From Dioscorea cayenensis subsp. rotundata (lineage: Eukaryota > Streptophyta > Magnoliopsida > Dioscoreales > Dioscoreaceae): a stretch of 64,000 nt of DNA. The translations under genes and the position numbers were made by a program. The notes under the pieces were generated by a model, which saw only the letters and a program-made list of their open reading frames with translations, had not been told where the DNA came from and ran no database searches. Below, in pieces: positions 48,345-61,151 of the stretch (the stretch's first letter is position 1; every line of letters begins with the position of its first letter). The stretch spans positions 20,366,345 through 20,430,344 of the forward strand of contig NC_052482.1 of assembly GCF_009730915.1 (NCBI RefSeq), written 5' to 3'.

Positions 48345-50955
48345 ATGAATGAGAATAAGTTAAGAAAAGTGTTCGTCGGAGGACTTGGATGGGAAACGGA
48401 AAAGGAAGCACTGAGGGAGCACTTCAGCCAGTTCGGCGACATCGTCGAAGCCGTCATCATCTCCGACAAGTGCTCCGGCCGTTCCAAAGGCTATGGCTTC
48501 ATCACTTTCACTAACTCCACCTCTGCCATTAAAGCCTGCCAAAATCCCACTCCTTTCATCAATGGCCGCCGAGCTAACTGCAATCTTGCCTTTCTTCGCT
48601 CTCGCCGCCTCCCTTCCTCCTCTCCTCCTCCACCACCACCACCACCATCACCGCCACTTCAAGGTATTCTTTTGATCATTGATGAATGCTTACCAATGAT
48701 CTCTCATTCATTGATGTTTTATATATATATATATATATATTTATGTAATTATTTATTTATGTGTGATATATCATGGATGTGAAGGAGGAGGGAGGAAGGT
48801 GGTGGGGAGGGGGACTTCTTGGTATTGTTATGCTCCCGGGCCGTACAACCATATCACCGCCGGTGGGATGACGGCGTTCTACGTCGCCTCCGCCGCCGCC
48901 GCCGCTGCGCCGGCGTACGGGTACGTGACTCCGACCATGTATTTTTGATTGGGGCCTGCGTGTTTTGACTGCTAGTTTGTCCTTCCACGTGAGATGTCTG
49001 TCGTGCACGTGAGACTCACGTGGGAGTGGGATTTTTTTTAAAAATAAATAAATATATACATATATACTCGGTAAAAATAAATAATTGAGAGTCTGTCATT
49101 TTAAAAAGACGGTTTTAGCCCCTAGGAAAATGATCTTGTAGTTATCCGATTAAATACAACATTAGTATAACATTAGAACTAACAAAAGCAAAACATGAAT
49201 AAACATGTCTGTACACATTATATCATTTTGTACGAATAAGAACATAAAAATAAATAATTATTTTTTAATAATATTGTTATTGAATATTAAAGTGTACTAT
49301 AATGATATATATATATATATATAATAAATCTTATATTAGAGTTTTTATTTTTTTAAAACAAATATTAGGGTTTTTATTTTGGTAAAACTATCGGTTAGTT
49401 ATTTATTTTTATTTTTTTAGATAATATGGATAAACAACTACACATACTTTATTTACAGCTCTACTATGCACTCAATAGCGATTAGCGCGACCTTTAATAT
49501 AGGACTCAAATATTTTACCGGTCATTGCGATTGTAGTAACTATTACTAATTTTATTAACAAATAAATTAATTAATAATAATTTGTTCTATTTTCATTAAC
49601 AGGTATTCTCCTTCCTGCATATCAAACTATGGCTACAATCAGGTGACATGAACCAAAACCTTTTAAAGTGTTCTTCATTAAAAATGAAGAAAGAAAACAA
49701 CATATAAAATTGACAAATTAAAGAGATTGAAATATAGAAACCTAACAATTAATGTTGGAGAGTCATAATATATTAATATGTTGATCAGGGACAGTACTCT
49801 TGCCAAGGAACTGTGTTGGCTCCAAATGCAATTTTGCACATGTATCCTATTTATCATTTTCAGCATCACCAGCCACAGGTTGTAGGCATTCCTGCTCAGT
49901 TCTTCTCACCGGCACCGCACGCATCGGCATTGATCTGTGGCTTTACTACGACATTCCCAGTCATCATCTCTGACCCTCTCGCGGTGTCTCCTACTAATGG
50001 TTTGTCGATATTTTATTTTATTTATTGTTTAATGTGCGAAGTTTTTTTAAGTAAATTGATTCAATTCAATCTAAAAACTTTTACTGATTATATTAAAAGA
50101 AATTAATAATAAATTATATATATTCATGTCATCATATTCGATAGTGTTTTATTTTGAGATCAAAGCGTCATTCGTTAAACTGTCATTGTAGAATATAATT
50201 TTATTGGATTCAACTCAAAACTTATAAGAAAATAAATCAAAATAAAGAACGAAATTTCATATATTAGAGTAAAACAATCGCCTTATATTGAATGGTATGA
50301 CATCAAAGTGTAAGGGGGAGTCATGGGTTCAAATCTCTCCCCTAACAGTACTGTTCATATACTATTCACCCGGAATTTTTATACTATTCTCATACTGTAC
50401 ATATACTATACATCTGGGTTCCAGTAATGTTTAGTACTGTTTATATTCATAAAAAAGGGTGCTTGTCGTCTATTATTAAAAAAAAAAAAAATCGTCTTAT
50501 ATTGATTAATTTAAAAATATAAATTTAAATATATAAATTAGTATATATATATTTGGTTTACGTTTGATAATATATATATATACTTTTATTAGATGAGTTT
50601 GGCACCAAACTAAAGTTTCAAGCTATTAATTATTATTTTTTTAATATTATTAGCTAATTAAAGAAATCATACCTTTTCTGTTTTAGGTTACTCTAGATAT
50701 ATTATGATGAGCATCTTATACTTTCATCTTTGATGCCATGTTGATAGTAAAACAAAGATACATGACAAATTAGGAATTATCACTAAAATGTCTTTTTCTT
50801 TTTAGGTTTTTCTTTCTTCATTGCATGATTTCATTAAGACTCATTTAAAAATTTAATTATAAAAGGAATGAATATAAGTTTTTTTTTTTTTATATTTGAT
50901 GCAAGATTCATTAACAGTTTATTTTGCAGTTGAAGCAGTAAAAGGATGCAGTTGA
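48345..50955 (+). CDS. RRM RNA-binding protein, ARP1/RBM24-like plant family
   Basis: Exons 48345-48663, 48785-48920, 49603-49642, 49789-49999 and 50930-50955 join to 243 residues. A single RRM occupies about residues 7-85, with RNP2 KVFVGGL (8-14) and RNP1 KGYGFITF (48-55). It is followed by QNPTPFINGRRANCNLAFL, the hallmark of the plant family containing ABA-regulated ARP1. Then come a poly-proline run, an alanine-rich stretch and a Gln/His/Tyr-rich tail (YPIYHFQHHQPQVVGIPAQF). Such proteins bind RNA in nucleus or cytoplasm. If the donor at 48920 is not used, translation stops at 48948, giving a shorter protein ending VTPTMYF. The exon 2 acceptor is followed by further GAG triplets that could act as alternative acceptors. 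Confidence 0.82.
50283..50490 (+). mobile_element. SINE-like element with GTGCTTGTC tail
   Basis: A-box-like ATTGAATGGTATGAC is followed by B-box-like GGGTTCAAATCTC, a body containing ACTGTTCATATACT-type words, and a 3' end GGGTGCTTGTCGTC followed by poly(A). It sits in the last intron of the RRM gene. Confidence 0.65.
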
Positions 50956-51280
50956 TTATGAACAAATTGAAGGCTTAATTAAAATGAAGTATTAATGTTT
51001 TTATTGTTTATTTATTTTTCATTCAATTAGCCAATTTGGCTTCAATTTGTACCTTCTGACATGCATCACATAGATGCAAATATGTAACTGAAACATTGTC
51101 AGTTTACTGTTGTATTTTATCAGTAAACTTAGCAAATTATTTATGTTTTAATTTTTTTTTTTTTAAAAATATGTTATATAAATTATTATTTTAAAATTCA
51201 ATATTTAATTTTAAAGAAAAAAAAATCAATATTTAGACCATTGAATTATATGGACCAACAGGGAGGACCTGATATCGAAC

Positions 51281-51342
51281 TCCGAAATTCATTGAAAATA
51301 AGAACACAGAAGTTCGAAATTCATTGAAAATAAGAACACAGA
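51281..51342 (+). repeat. Tandem duplication, 30-bp unit x 2 (period 32)
   Basis: CGAAATTCATTGAAAATAAG plus AACACAGA occurs at 51283-51310 and again at 51315-51342 with no difference, so the event is probably recent. Confidence 0.9.
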
Positions 51343-52076
51343 TATTTATTGAGCTTGCTCTACATATACATTCTTAAGGCGTAGGTGTTATATTTTTAGA
51401 AAAAAAAATTTACTCCCTATATTTTTTTTTTTACTTGTCATAATTTAGAGCTCTTATCTATTTTTTTTTTACTTTTCACATTAGAAATTTTGTGCAGCAT
51501 TAAATAAATTTTTTTTTTCAAATTTATTTTTTAATTTAATATATTTATACAAATTTTAATAAATCACAGTCAACTAAATATTAAATGATAAAATTTTAAA
51601 TAAAGATAGTTTTAAAAATAATAATTTTTTTTTATAAAATATAGATAACTAATTAACTTAAACATATTTTTTTTTTTATCTATGTGAATTTTATAAATGT
51701 GACAAATAAAGCAAAACCGAACAAATATTTAGTATACCAGAAGCAATCCCAATTAAAGCTTTAAACAGAGTACCTAAGCTCCAAAATAGCACCCAATGCC
51801 AGAATAAAATATGATCTTATAATTTAATTAATTAAAAAATAAACCAATTGAATCAATCCCTTCCATTAATGGAGAACACGCAATGATAAGTAATTAAATA
51901 TAAATAAATAAATAAAAGGGAATTTATATTAATTAGTCAAGTCAACGTCCCGTGTGTTCACCGACACGCACGTTTGTTTAAATCTCAAGCTTACATTTAC
52001 ACCCTTATAAAAAAAATAATTATTTAATTTTTATTTTTCATATATTCTTTGTATTTATTTATTTATTTATTTATTT

Positions 52077-52245
52077 TATAATGACGACAAGCACCTATCA
52101 GTGATGTGCACGTATAAGGAGCAGAGCTCAACACTGACTCACATGCCCTCACCTTATACGGACATTAAATTTGATCTCGGGTCTTCTCCGAACGTTTTAC
52201 GCAAAAGACCCAGTACCAATTGACCCAATGACCATTAGTATTTAT
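52077..52245 (-). mobile_element. SINE-like element with GGTGCTTGTC tail (minus)
   Basis: On the minus strand: ATGGTCATTGGGTCAATTGG (A-box-like), ACCCGAGATCAAATTT (B-box-like), TAAGGTGAGGGCA, and a 3' end AGGTGCTTGTCGTC followed by an AT-rich (TAAA)n tail. The head and the AAGGTGAGGGCA motif recur in the element at 60472. Confidence 0.7.
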
Positions 52246-53381
52246 CTATTTATTTATTGCCATAGAAGTTGAATAGTTTCAGTAGTTTTCTATATGGGAT
52301 AAAGTTATTTTTTATTTTTTTAAATAGGAAAATATTTATAATTTTGGCATATCAAACTACCCCATTTTTCAAACCTTATTGCAACATTGTTTTTCATTAT
52401 TTATTTTCATCATTTATGAGCATTACTTGTTTCATTAATAAATGACATTTTTCTCGGTTGAATAATTTATGTCAAACAACTTCTCATTCCTTTAATTAGT
52501 GTTTTTTCTTAAACTATTAATTTTGGAGTTAGGTATATCATATGGTAGAATAGATGTAATTTTCATGTTAGGTTTAAAATCACATACATTTAACCAAACA
52601 AAACATGATGTCAAGCAAGTACAACCTTATTTTGCTTGTCAACCCTTTTCACATTTTCTTTAAACACTAAATATAGAAGTAATATATAAATATATTCTTC
52701 CATATCAAACCATACTCATCTCATATAATTTTAATATAAAATACTTCTTGCTCCCATCGGTCGGCAGATAGAAATGAACTAACTATTAGAAATATTCGTG
52801 TTATTTTATTTGCTCTTATTTGTACTTAAATGCATGAGTTATACTAAATATTTAATAAATTATGGTAAACTTCAGATTTGAATTTGTAAGAGGATGATTA
52901 ATTTTATAAATTTAGTATTTATTATTATTATTATTATTATTATTGGCACACCAATTTTCTAGGGTCTTATAAGGAGTTGACCTCCCCCAGTTTAATAACT
53001 GTATTATTTTTAATTTAAATTTTTTTATTCTATGAACAAAAATAAGCAGGGACTAGTTTATAATTTAGTTAATCATAGGGGTGTAAATGCAAAACAACGA
53101 AAATTAAGCAGAAAACTCCCCCGAGAAAAAATTAATTAAAAATTTAAACCAATTCTCTCTTCCTCTCCGCGCGTTCGCCGTCGTGAAACAAAAACCAAAG
53201 AAAAGCATCAAAATGAAGGAACAATAAATCTCAGCCGTTGATCTCATGAAACTCTTCTTCATCGTCTCCATCTCGTTCACACTATAAATACCCTTCTTCT
53301 TGTTAAACAAGCCAATCCACGAAGCTCCACAAGAGATCCCCATCTCGCTCTCTCTCAGATCCAGATCCCCATTCCCCTCCA

Positions 53382-53402
53382 AAACCCTAACCCTAACCCT
53401 AA
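53382..53402 (+). promoter_or_regulatory. Telo-box-like repeat in the 5'UTR
   Basis: AAA followed by three CCCTAA units lies 14 bp upstream of the transporter start codon. The AAACCCTAA telo-box is a known plant promoter/leader motif in genes for translation and growth. Confidence 0.8.
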
Positions 53403-53416
53403 TTCTCGCTCCGATC

Positions 53417-55733
53417 ATGGGTGCCTCGTCGCCGGCGAGCGGCAGTGGGCGCCTCTTCACCTTCGGCCTCGTTGCTTCATGGTACTCATCCAACATCGGT
53501 GTGCTTCTTCTCAACAAATACCTCCTCTCCAATTACGGATTCAGGTACCCGATCTTCCTCACGATGTGCCATATGACTGCATGCTCGCTCTTCAGCTACG
53601 CTTCTGTGGCGTGGCTCAAGCTCGTGCCCTTGCAGACCGTGCGGTCACGGATCCAGTTCTTGAAGATCGCCGCTCTCAGCCTTGTCTTCTGTTTCTCCGT
53701 CGTTAGCGGCAATGTTTCGCTGAAGTACCTGCCGGTGTCGTTCAATCAGGCTGTCGGCGCCACCACGCCGTTCTTCACCGCCTTGTTCGCGTATTTCATG
53801 ACAGTGAAACGCGAGTCCTGGATCACTTATTTCACTCTCGTTCCGGTTGTTACCGGCGTCATCATCGCCAGCGGGGTTCGTATTTGCCAAATCTAGTCTC
53901 ACAAATTATAGTTTTGCAATTCAGATATAAATTTTTTCCCCCTGGAATTTTGAGCTTTTGTTTTTGTTTTTAGTGCGATTTTTGTTGAATTTATGAGTTG
54001 ATATTTGATTTTGAATAATTGGTTGATCATGAGAGGACAAATAGAAGTTGGAGAACTCGTTGAGAAGAAATACAAATTTCGCCTTTTTTTTTTTCTTCAG
54101 TGCTAGACAAATTGGTAGGCTTTATAAGAGCATATAGGAAATTGTGTTATTGGCTCCCGTTGAAAATTTGTCTGCTAGGTTTTTTATTTTATTTAAATTT
54201 ATTTATTTATTTTTTGTGTGTGTATTGTGTTCTTTTACTTCCCCATTTTCTTTGTATTGTTGTTGATTTTGGATTTTGTGATGGTGGATAAGTCATATGA
54301 TTCATTTTTCAACAAAGTAATATAGTTGAACTGAAACAATGTACCTCTGGTTTATGTTGTGTTAAAATGGTGTCTTGTGTAATTCTGTTTTCTTTTTATT
54401 GCGCTATCATCAATGGCATTTGAGAATCAGGCCTAGTTTTGAATTTTCATATACTCTCAATTATTGGGTGTTTTTGTTATGACATTGTGCTAAATTATGT
54501 TTTTCTTTTGTCTCCTGAAAACTGATGTACAATTATGCAGTGAATGATGATTTTGTTTCAAGCAGAGGCTTAATTTAATCTTTTGTTCTCAAAAAGTCAA
54601 TTATGTGCTAAGTTGCTTTTGCTTAGATATTAGTTTTGTAGTAGTATTTGGTAGAGCATAGCCAAGTACAATCATTATATAGAGAAAACCCTCATGGGTC
54701 ATGGTTGGAACCCTTCAATTTTGGAGGCCAAAAGACCATTGCAATCATTTTCCAGCTTTGACTCTTTCTATGTAATTGTGGATTTTAAGTCTAGAATTTA
54801 CGTGATGTGAGAACCATTCAATCCTTTTATAATTAGCTGAATTCACATTTCACAGTAGAGCTTTTTTGAACATGTCAACACATTTGTTAATCTCTTACTT
54901 TTTGACAGACATGCTGCAATGAACTCAATGATTGTTGGCTGTTGTTTACAAACTTTACCATCTCATGATTTGACTGTGCAGGGAGAACCAAGTTTCCACT
55001 TGTTTGGATTTCTAATGTGCATTGGTGCTACTGCCGCAAGAGCACTTAAGTCAGTCTTACAAGGGATTTTATTATCTTCCGAAGGGTAACGAATTCATCT
55101 AAAAATTGTTCAAATGTCAATTAACTTTCTACTCCGAACATTTTTGTTACTTTAGCCTAATTTTTCTAGAGCCATTATATGCTGCACATGTGTATTTCTT
55201 TCATATATGACTTTTCCTGCATCATTTTCTATTATATCTACGAAAAATTTCCAACAACCTGAAAAGTACACTGCCTTTTATCTCAGGGAGAAGCTAAATT
55301 CTATGAATCTTCTACTATACATGGCTCCCATGGCTGTTTTTTTCCTACTTCCCGCTACAATCTTTATGGAGGAAAATGTGCTAGGTGTCACCCTAGCACT
55401 TGCTAAGGAAGACAAGAAAATCATTTGGTATCTACTTTTCAATTCATCCTTGGCGTACTTTGTTAATCTGACTAATTTCTTGGTCACTAAACATACAAGT
55501 GCCTTGACTCTTCAGGTACATTACTTCTCATATTATTTCTCTCTTTCTCCCAAAATCACAAAGCACATAACCTCTATCAATTTCAGGTTCTTGGTAATGC
55601 CAAAGGTGCCGTGGCGGTTGTCATTTCGATATTGATATTCAGGAACCCCGTCTCCGTGACGGGGATGTTCGGTTACACCCTTACAGTCATTGGTGTCATT
55701 CTTTACAGTGAATCTAAGAAGCGTAACAAGTGA
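53417..55733 (+). CDS. UUAT1: Nucleotide-sugar transporter of the NST-KT/TPT family, UUAT1-like
   Basis: Four exons: 53417-53875, 54982-55085, 55287-55515 and 55587-55733. They join to 312 residues, with about ten predicted membrane helices. Family signatures include [20 protein letters not shown], the [11 protein letters not shown] segment, [40 protein letters not shown], and near the end [20 protein letters not shown] and [20 protein letters not shown]. The dilysine-like KRNK C-terminus fits Golgi/ER sorting. Closest remembered relatives are Arabidopsis At5g04160 (UUAT1, UDP-uronic acid import into the Golgi) and its paralogues. Substrate is inferred. The first exon is GC-rich while the others are not, a gradient often seen in monocots. 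Confidence 0.92.
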
Positions 55734-56676
55734 AAATCATAGTGAGGAGGTTTTACTTTAAGTCCAGCAGGTTCTGGTGCTTGCTCTGCTTTTGAAAGAC
55801 TCAAGAGCAGAGTGAGTGCATTGTATAATATATCATCAGACTAGAGAACCAGTTTAAACACAGTGAGCTGGAGAACGAAACAAAAACAAAGAAAAGTGAT
55901 CGAATTTATAATTTTTTAGGGATTTTTTTTACCATTTTGGTTAATTGTTGGATGGGCGAAAAGCTCATAAGGCTCATTTTGTAATTTCAAGATGTCCTTA
56001 AAAAGAAATTTGTATCGCATGTATAATGTATATTATACATGATGGTATATCAATTGGCAAACAAAATTCATTATGATTTCATCTTTTTTTTCTCAAAACT
56101 GTTTGATTGAATTACTTTTATGAATGGTGGATGGAATCCAAAGATAATCTCTTGTGGGTCTTGAGCTGATAACATCTGAATCTTTTCAAGAGTTATCAAT
56201 TATAATCATTTAGGTAAAAAAGATAGCGTATCTATTTGAAATGCTTTATTCTCTTTCATAGATTTATGGAAAAGACAAGAAAACATAAAACCAAAATTAT
56301 ATATTTTGAAGTGAAACTGTTTCCCAAAAGAAAACTCTTGGTTCACAACCAAGTTACAACAGAGTACGGCCAAATCATTCTTGCCTTGTTTACCACAAAT
56401 ACTGTTCCACAAAAAAAATTTAAAAAAAGAGAAACCTGATATTGTTCTTGTAAACATGTCAATCAATCTTGCTTATCATTTACTAAGACTTCTTATTTTC
56501 GCCAATTGCTTCCAGGCACTAGGAATTCTTATTATCTGACATATCTGTATAGCTACATTCCAAGGACTCAACTATTCTTCTCTGCAGAATTCTTACACAA
56601 TGTAAAACTCAATGTGCAAAAAACAAGCAGACCCAGTATTTTTAACAGCCCCTCAACAAAAGTAATATATGGTTGT
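55734..56676. other. 3' intergenic spacer between convergent genes
   Basis: This 943-bp AT-rich spacer must carry the 3'UTRs of the transporter (+) and of the unknown gene (-). Short open frames on both strands are not supported. Confidence 0.55.
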
Positions 56677-59600
56677 CTATGTGGAAGATGACACTAAATC
56701 CAAATTCAAATTCAAATCTTTCTCATCAAAAAGGCTAAGAGAAGAGAGCTTTTGTTCTAAGAGTTCTGATTTTACCTTAACGACATCTTGATCTTGATAT
56801 GAAAAATTTTCCTTCCCTGAGCTTCTCAGAGATGAACACAGATCATTTTCCATGCTAGCTTCTTTGAACAAAATTGAATCCTTCAAACATGCATCCTCTT
56901 TGTTAGTTTGATTGCTTGGTTTTGAATCTTTTCCAGTCGGGTCACACATCCCTTCAACAAAAATTGTATGTTTCTCGTTAATAATACAGCAATAAAACAG
57001 GCAGTTTTGAATACAGTTCTTGATGTTCAGTATTTAATGGTTGAAGTGACGATGACAAGGAGAGCTGATATTCATGATCACAATCATTCAAGCTGGTTTA
57101 GATAAAGGAAGCTTACCAGAGTCTAGCTTTCTTGCCCCGATGGTATTGCTGTCCACAGAGGTGTTCTTCGGCAAGTATTTTCTTGTGGCATTAAGTGAAT
57201 ATCTACTGGGATTTTGTAAAAGAGATTGCCCCTGCAAGCCATAAAAGCTCAACCAGTCACAAATTTGATGCACGCATCATCCATGGAGAGTGGCAACTGA
57301 CCATTTCAAAGAAGGGCAAAATGTTATATAATAAGTTAAAGCATTTACTCACAGGATCAAAGTATCCGATCTTCGGAGTAGGCAGCCGAAGCCCAGACGG
57401 TTTGGCATTATTCACTTCAGAGCTACGCCTGATGTTTCTTGTAGAGTTATCTCCAATGAAGGATTTGACTGACACTTGTGTTCTGGTAGGCTGTTCAGTA
57501 GTAATTTGGCTTTGTGGAATTGTTCCAGTAATTTCTTTTGTAATATAAGGCTTATCAATTGGTGGCTTTCCCAGCTCTTGTGGCTGCATCGCATCAATAT
57601 CAAAAGTGACTTTAAAGGAAGGTGATGAAGAAGATGAAGAATCAGCATCAGGACTTCCGGATGAGTGACTGTGTTTGATAAATGTGGAGGCTGCTAAAGA
57701 AGATTCTGAAGTCCAACTATCCACAGAACTTTGGGGAGATACACTAGAAGAAACCCTGAGTCTGGACTTTGGCATTGCTGGAGGTTTAATAGCATTCCTG
57801 GACTCAATTTTAGTCCTAGATGTTTTCAAAGGAGATTTGGGAGTTGTGCTGGATAAACAGTCAGGAATATTTCCTTTTTTTCTTGTGGTCTTCATGGGAG
57901 ATTTGCCTAGTGAGCCAGAGAAACTGCAGATAAACCCATTTTATGATGAAAAGACTGCTTAAGCCTTAAACCATGGATTTGGATACTGTAATAGAAGTAT
58001 CTATCTGGTGATGGCATACCTAGTGCTGCATGAATCTCCAGCAATTTTCTTTGCTACAAGAGTTTGCTGATTAAGAATTTTCCCTGTTGGGAAAGCCATG
58101 TAAGTAAGGAGTTTCCAGGAAAATAAAACATGAATTCCAATATTAAGGTGCCTGAAATCCAGAAGAATAAACAACAACTGCTTTTTTTTAGGAAACATCT
58201 TTTTTCTTGTCAATGAAATAGTGTCTGATTTGGAATTCCTAAATAAGTTTGTCAAAAGATGAGAACTGCCTATTCCCAGGTTCCGCAAGCAGGAAACTAG
58301 GTAGTTTAATACTGAACTAAAAAAAAGGGAAGTATATACCAGGTAGACTTTTGATGTTGTTACTTTCCATTTGTGTGACTACAGATGTAGAAACCTTCTT
58401 GTTGGGTGGTGTTGGCACAGTTGTGGCTCTGGATGCACTTCTAGGTGGCCTTATTGATGGCTTCATGTCTTTTTGCCCAGCAGTAACCTTTGATCAAATT
58501 GCTAAAAAATGTCAATCTAACAAGCAAAACATAAATACAAAATTGGTGTTGAAAAACGTTTAACCACACAGCAGGGCTTAGATTTATGAAGAGTGTTAGC
58601 ATACCACTTGCATGGGACAGAGAGTAACTTTAGTAGTATTAGCTGCTGCTTGCTTACTGTTAACTATTCTTTTACAAGCAGTAGGTGGCTTCATCTGAAT
58701 GAAAACATGATGTAACTTTAGCATACTTCAAGCAGCATTAAACATCAAAATAACAAAGATGGTACAAACCTTAAGACGAGAAGAAATTTCAGCCATGTTT
58801 GATGCTGTCAAATGGGAAGAATTTCATGTGTTAGAAACACAATTAAATAAGAATAATCTTAACATATGTAGACATTTTTTTGTATAATTCATGTCTTCGT
58901 ACACTGATGCTGTGATGTAGCTAGCTTTCCAAGATAAGTAGGCTTGGTTGAGGGTAATACACTCGAAGGTTTACCAAGTTTACCCACAGACCTCTGAATG
59001 GAAGCACGCACATTCTCAAATAAATCTACTTCAAGGTTTTCTAATTCCCAAACATCACTCTCTAATGTAGTGCTCGAGTCCATCGAGTTTCTTGAATCTT
59101 CTTGAATACTAGGTAGTTTATCTGCTTCAGCCTTCTTAAAAGTGCTATTAACAATTGCCAACTCCTCATGATTCAGCACTCCTGCACGCACAGACTGTGA
59201 TGACTGGTACTCTACTTGTATGAAAATTAAACCTTTAAATGAAAAGCGTCCATACCTTCATTTGTAAAAAATGCAGTGTCCCATGCTAGGCTTTTACGCA
59301 AATTACACTTAGATGATCCTCGCTTCTGCTTGGGAGAAGCTGATAACTCGGGGACTTGCAGTTTTTCTTCACTCATTTCCCTAGAATTGGCACTAGCTTT
59401 CAATTTGTCACTCCCCGAATGCGAGTAACCAGGCCCCTCAATATTTGTCAACAAACCTATCAACAAGATGAATATTATGAACACCAACATTAAGATGTCA
59501 ATTAACAAAATAGAAAATAAAAATCACTCAAGAACACCATAAATGCAGCACGGCAAATCTTGTTAACCCTTGAATCACTGTCTTCTCATTCCAAAAAAGA

Positions 59601-60202
59601 TCCAATTTTGGCACAAGAGATCAAGAGGCACTGAGATTAATTCAGAACTCTTTGAGACGTGCTCTCAAAACATAATCAAATGATTATAATGATGAGCTTG
59701 GTCACACTAATCCAACAATGATTTAGCAAAGATTTCAGTATAATTTCAAGAATTAAGCAATGGAGATCATGCTAACAAGAGTATGAAATCAGTGATTAGC
59801 TCCATATTGCTGAAAAATCAAAGATTAACATAAAAAAAAAACTCTCCTATAATCCATCCAATCGTCGTCTGGATCTAACTCTCTAGTTATCAGTCATCAA
59901 ATTCTACGAGATTTGCAAAAAAACTAACAAATCACACAAGAATGGCTCCCAAGTTCCAACCTACCTTCAAAATCTCAAATCAATCATACAAAACAAGTAA
60001 AGAGAGATTAAAAAACACACGAAGTTCAGCAAATCAAGAACCGAGAAAACCCTAAAGCAGAAAAAAAAAAAGAAAAAGAAAAAAGAAAAAAGAGGACCTC
60101 TGGATCAAAACAGATGGAATGGAGAATGCGCAAACCTTGAGATGGGGATGAGATGAGGAGATCGTTCTCGGAGGAGACGTCGATGAGAGTGATGCTCTCC
60201 AT
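56677..60202 (-). CDS. Conserved plant protein of unknown function, Ser/Lys-rich, with LRKSLAWDTAFFT motif
   Basis: Ten exons on the minus strand: 60202-60136, 59456-59256, 59181-58903, 58804-58770, 58694-58605, 58487-58340, 58083-58020, 57923-57353, 57231-57117 and 56951-56677. They join to 614 residues with every junction in phase. Residues 75-94 carry CNLRKSLAWDTAFFTNEG and a GVLNHEEL continuation, which I recall in a plant family with no defined role (Arabidopsis At2g37070 and At3g53320, from memory). Most of the protein is predicted disordered, rich in S, T, P and K, with several SP/TP sites (TTPKSPLKTSR, SSSPSFKV, LRLPTPKIGYFDP). There are no membrane segments or known catalytic motifs. 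The C-terminus has an EAR-like DLNLNLDL. The basic, SP-rich layout resembles microtubule-binding proteins such as GTSE1, but that is only a similarity of style. The start at 60202 begins MESITLIDVSSEND. Confidence 0.8.
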
Positions 60203-60471
60203 GAATGCCCTCTGGATCTGGAGTAGTGTTTCGAAGAAGAAGGAGAGAGAGACGTTGGAGTTTTGAGGGAAGAGAAGGTGGTCTTGAGTTTGAAATGATA
60301 AATTATTTTGAAATTGTAGAGTGTTTTCCATAAATACCCGTGTAAAATCTATAATTACAAAACGTGTAACTTATATATTTCTTAATTTTTTTTTTTAGTT
60401 TGTATATATATATATCCCTAAAATTTGTTCTTAATCAAATCAATTGCTACTCATGTAGACAAAATATGACG

Positions 60472-60662
60472 CAATGCCAACGACCATTTAGTCTATTGGC
60501 ATCGGGTCTTTTACATAGGGTATTCACCTCGAGTATTGAGTGTGGCTCCCCGAGTTTGATCCCCATCTCACGTAAGGTGAGGGCACGGTTTGGTGGTGAG
60601 CGCGGCTCCCCCACGTGTTTGTCTCTGGGTTCTGGCGCTTGTAGTCTTTCTAAAAAAAAAAA
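60472..60662 (+). mobile_element. SINE-like element with GGCGCTTGT tail
   Basis: ACCATTTAGTCTATTGGCAT (A-box-like), CCCGAGTTTGATCCCC (B-box-like), GTAAGGTGAGGGCA, and a 3' end TCTGGCGCTTGTAGTC followed by poly(A). Same family as the copy at 52077-52245, opposite orientation. Confidence 0.7.
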
Positions 60663-61151
60663 TGATGTAATAAAAAAAATTATTATTATTAATTTTCTCT
60701 CGTGGCTAAAAGGATGAAAATATAATTAACTCAGATATAAAAATCATCATCACTTTTTTTTGTTTCGGAAAAGAAATATATTAATAGAATCAGTAATTTA
60801 ATAAAATTTATCGATAAATATTTTGATTTTAGTCATGATACATTATGTACATTTGATGTCAATCAAAACACACCGATTGTTAAATTGGTCAAAACAATAA
60901 AAATACTCATTGATGGAAAAAAGAAAAAGGTAGATTTCGTGATAATTAAGAGTAATTGCATTTTGTGAAAATAAAATATTTTGATACGAGGATATTGAAG
61001 TTAGCAATGGAATGGAATGGTATCATATTGCTTTGAAGACCCTTTGTTGATATGCATGCATTGTTTGGGAAGATCATATCTCATTATACTTGATATAAAA
61101 AAAAATGGATAATAAGATCTAAAGATCTTGACGATAAATAGCATGTATACC

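Larger units (their letters stand above)
50956..53381. other. Intergenic region between the RRM gene and the transporter gene
   Basis: AT-rich, with no gene seen. It contains a tandem duplication at 51281-51342, a SINE-like element at about 52077-52245 and an (ATT)n run near 52919-52945. The transporter promoter and leader lie at the right end (less AT-rich from about 53155). Confidence 0.55.

Noticed and set aside
53104-53532. A 142-codon minus-strand frame over the transporter first exon
   Set aside because: Antisense shadow of a GC-rich exon. Arg-rich low-quality translation.
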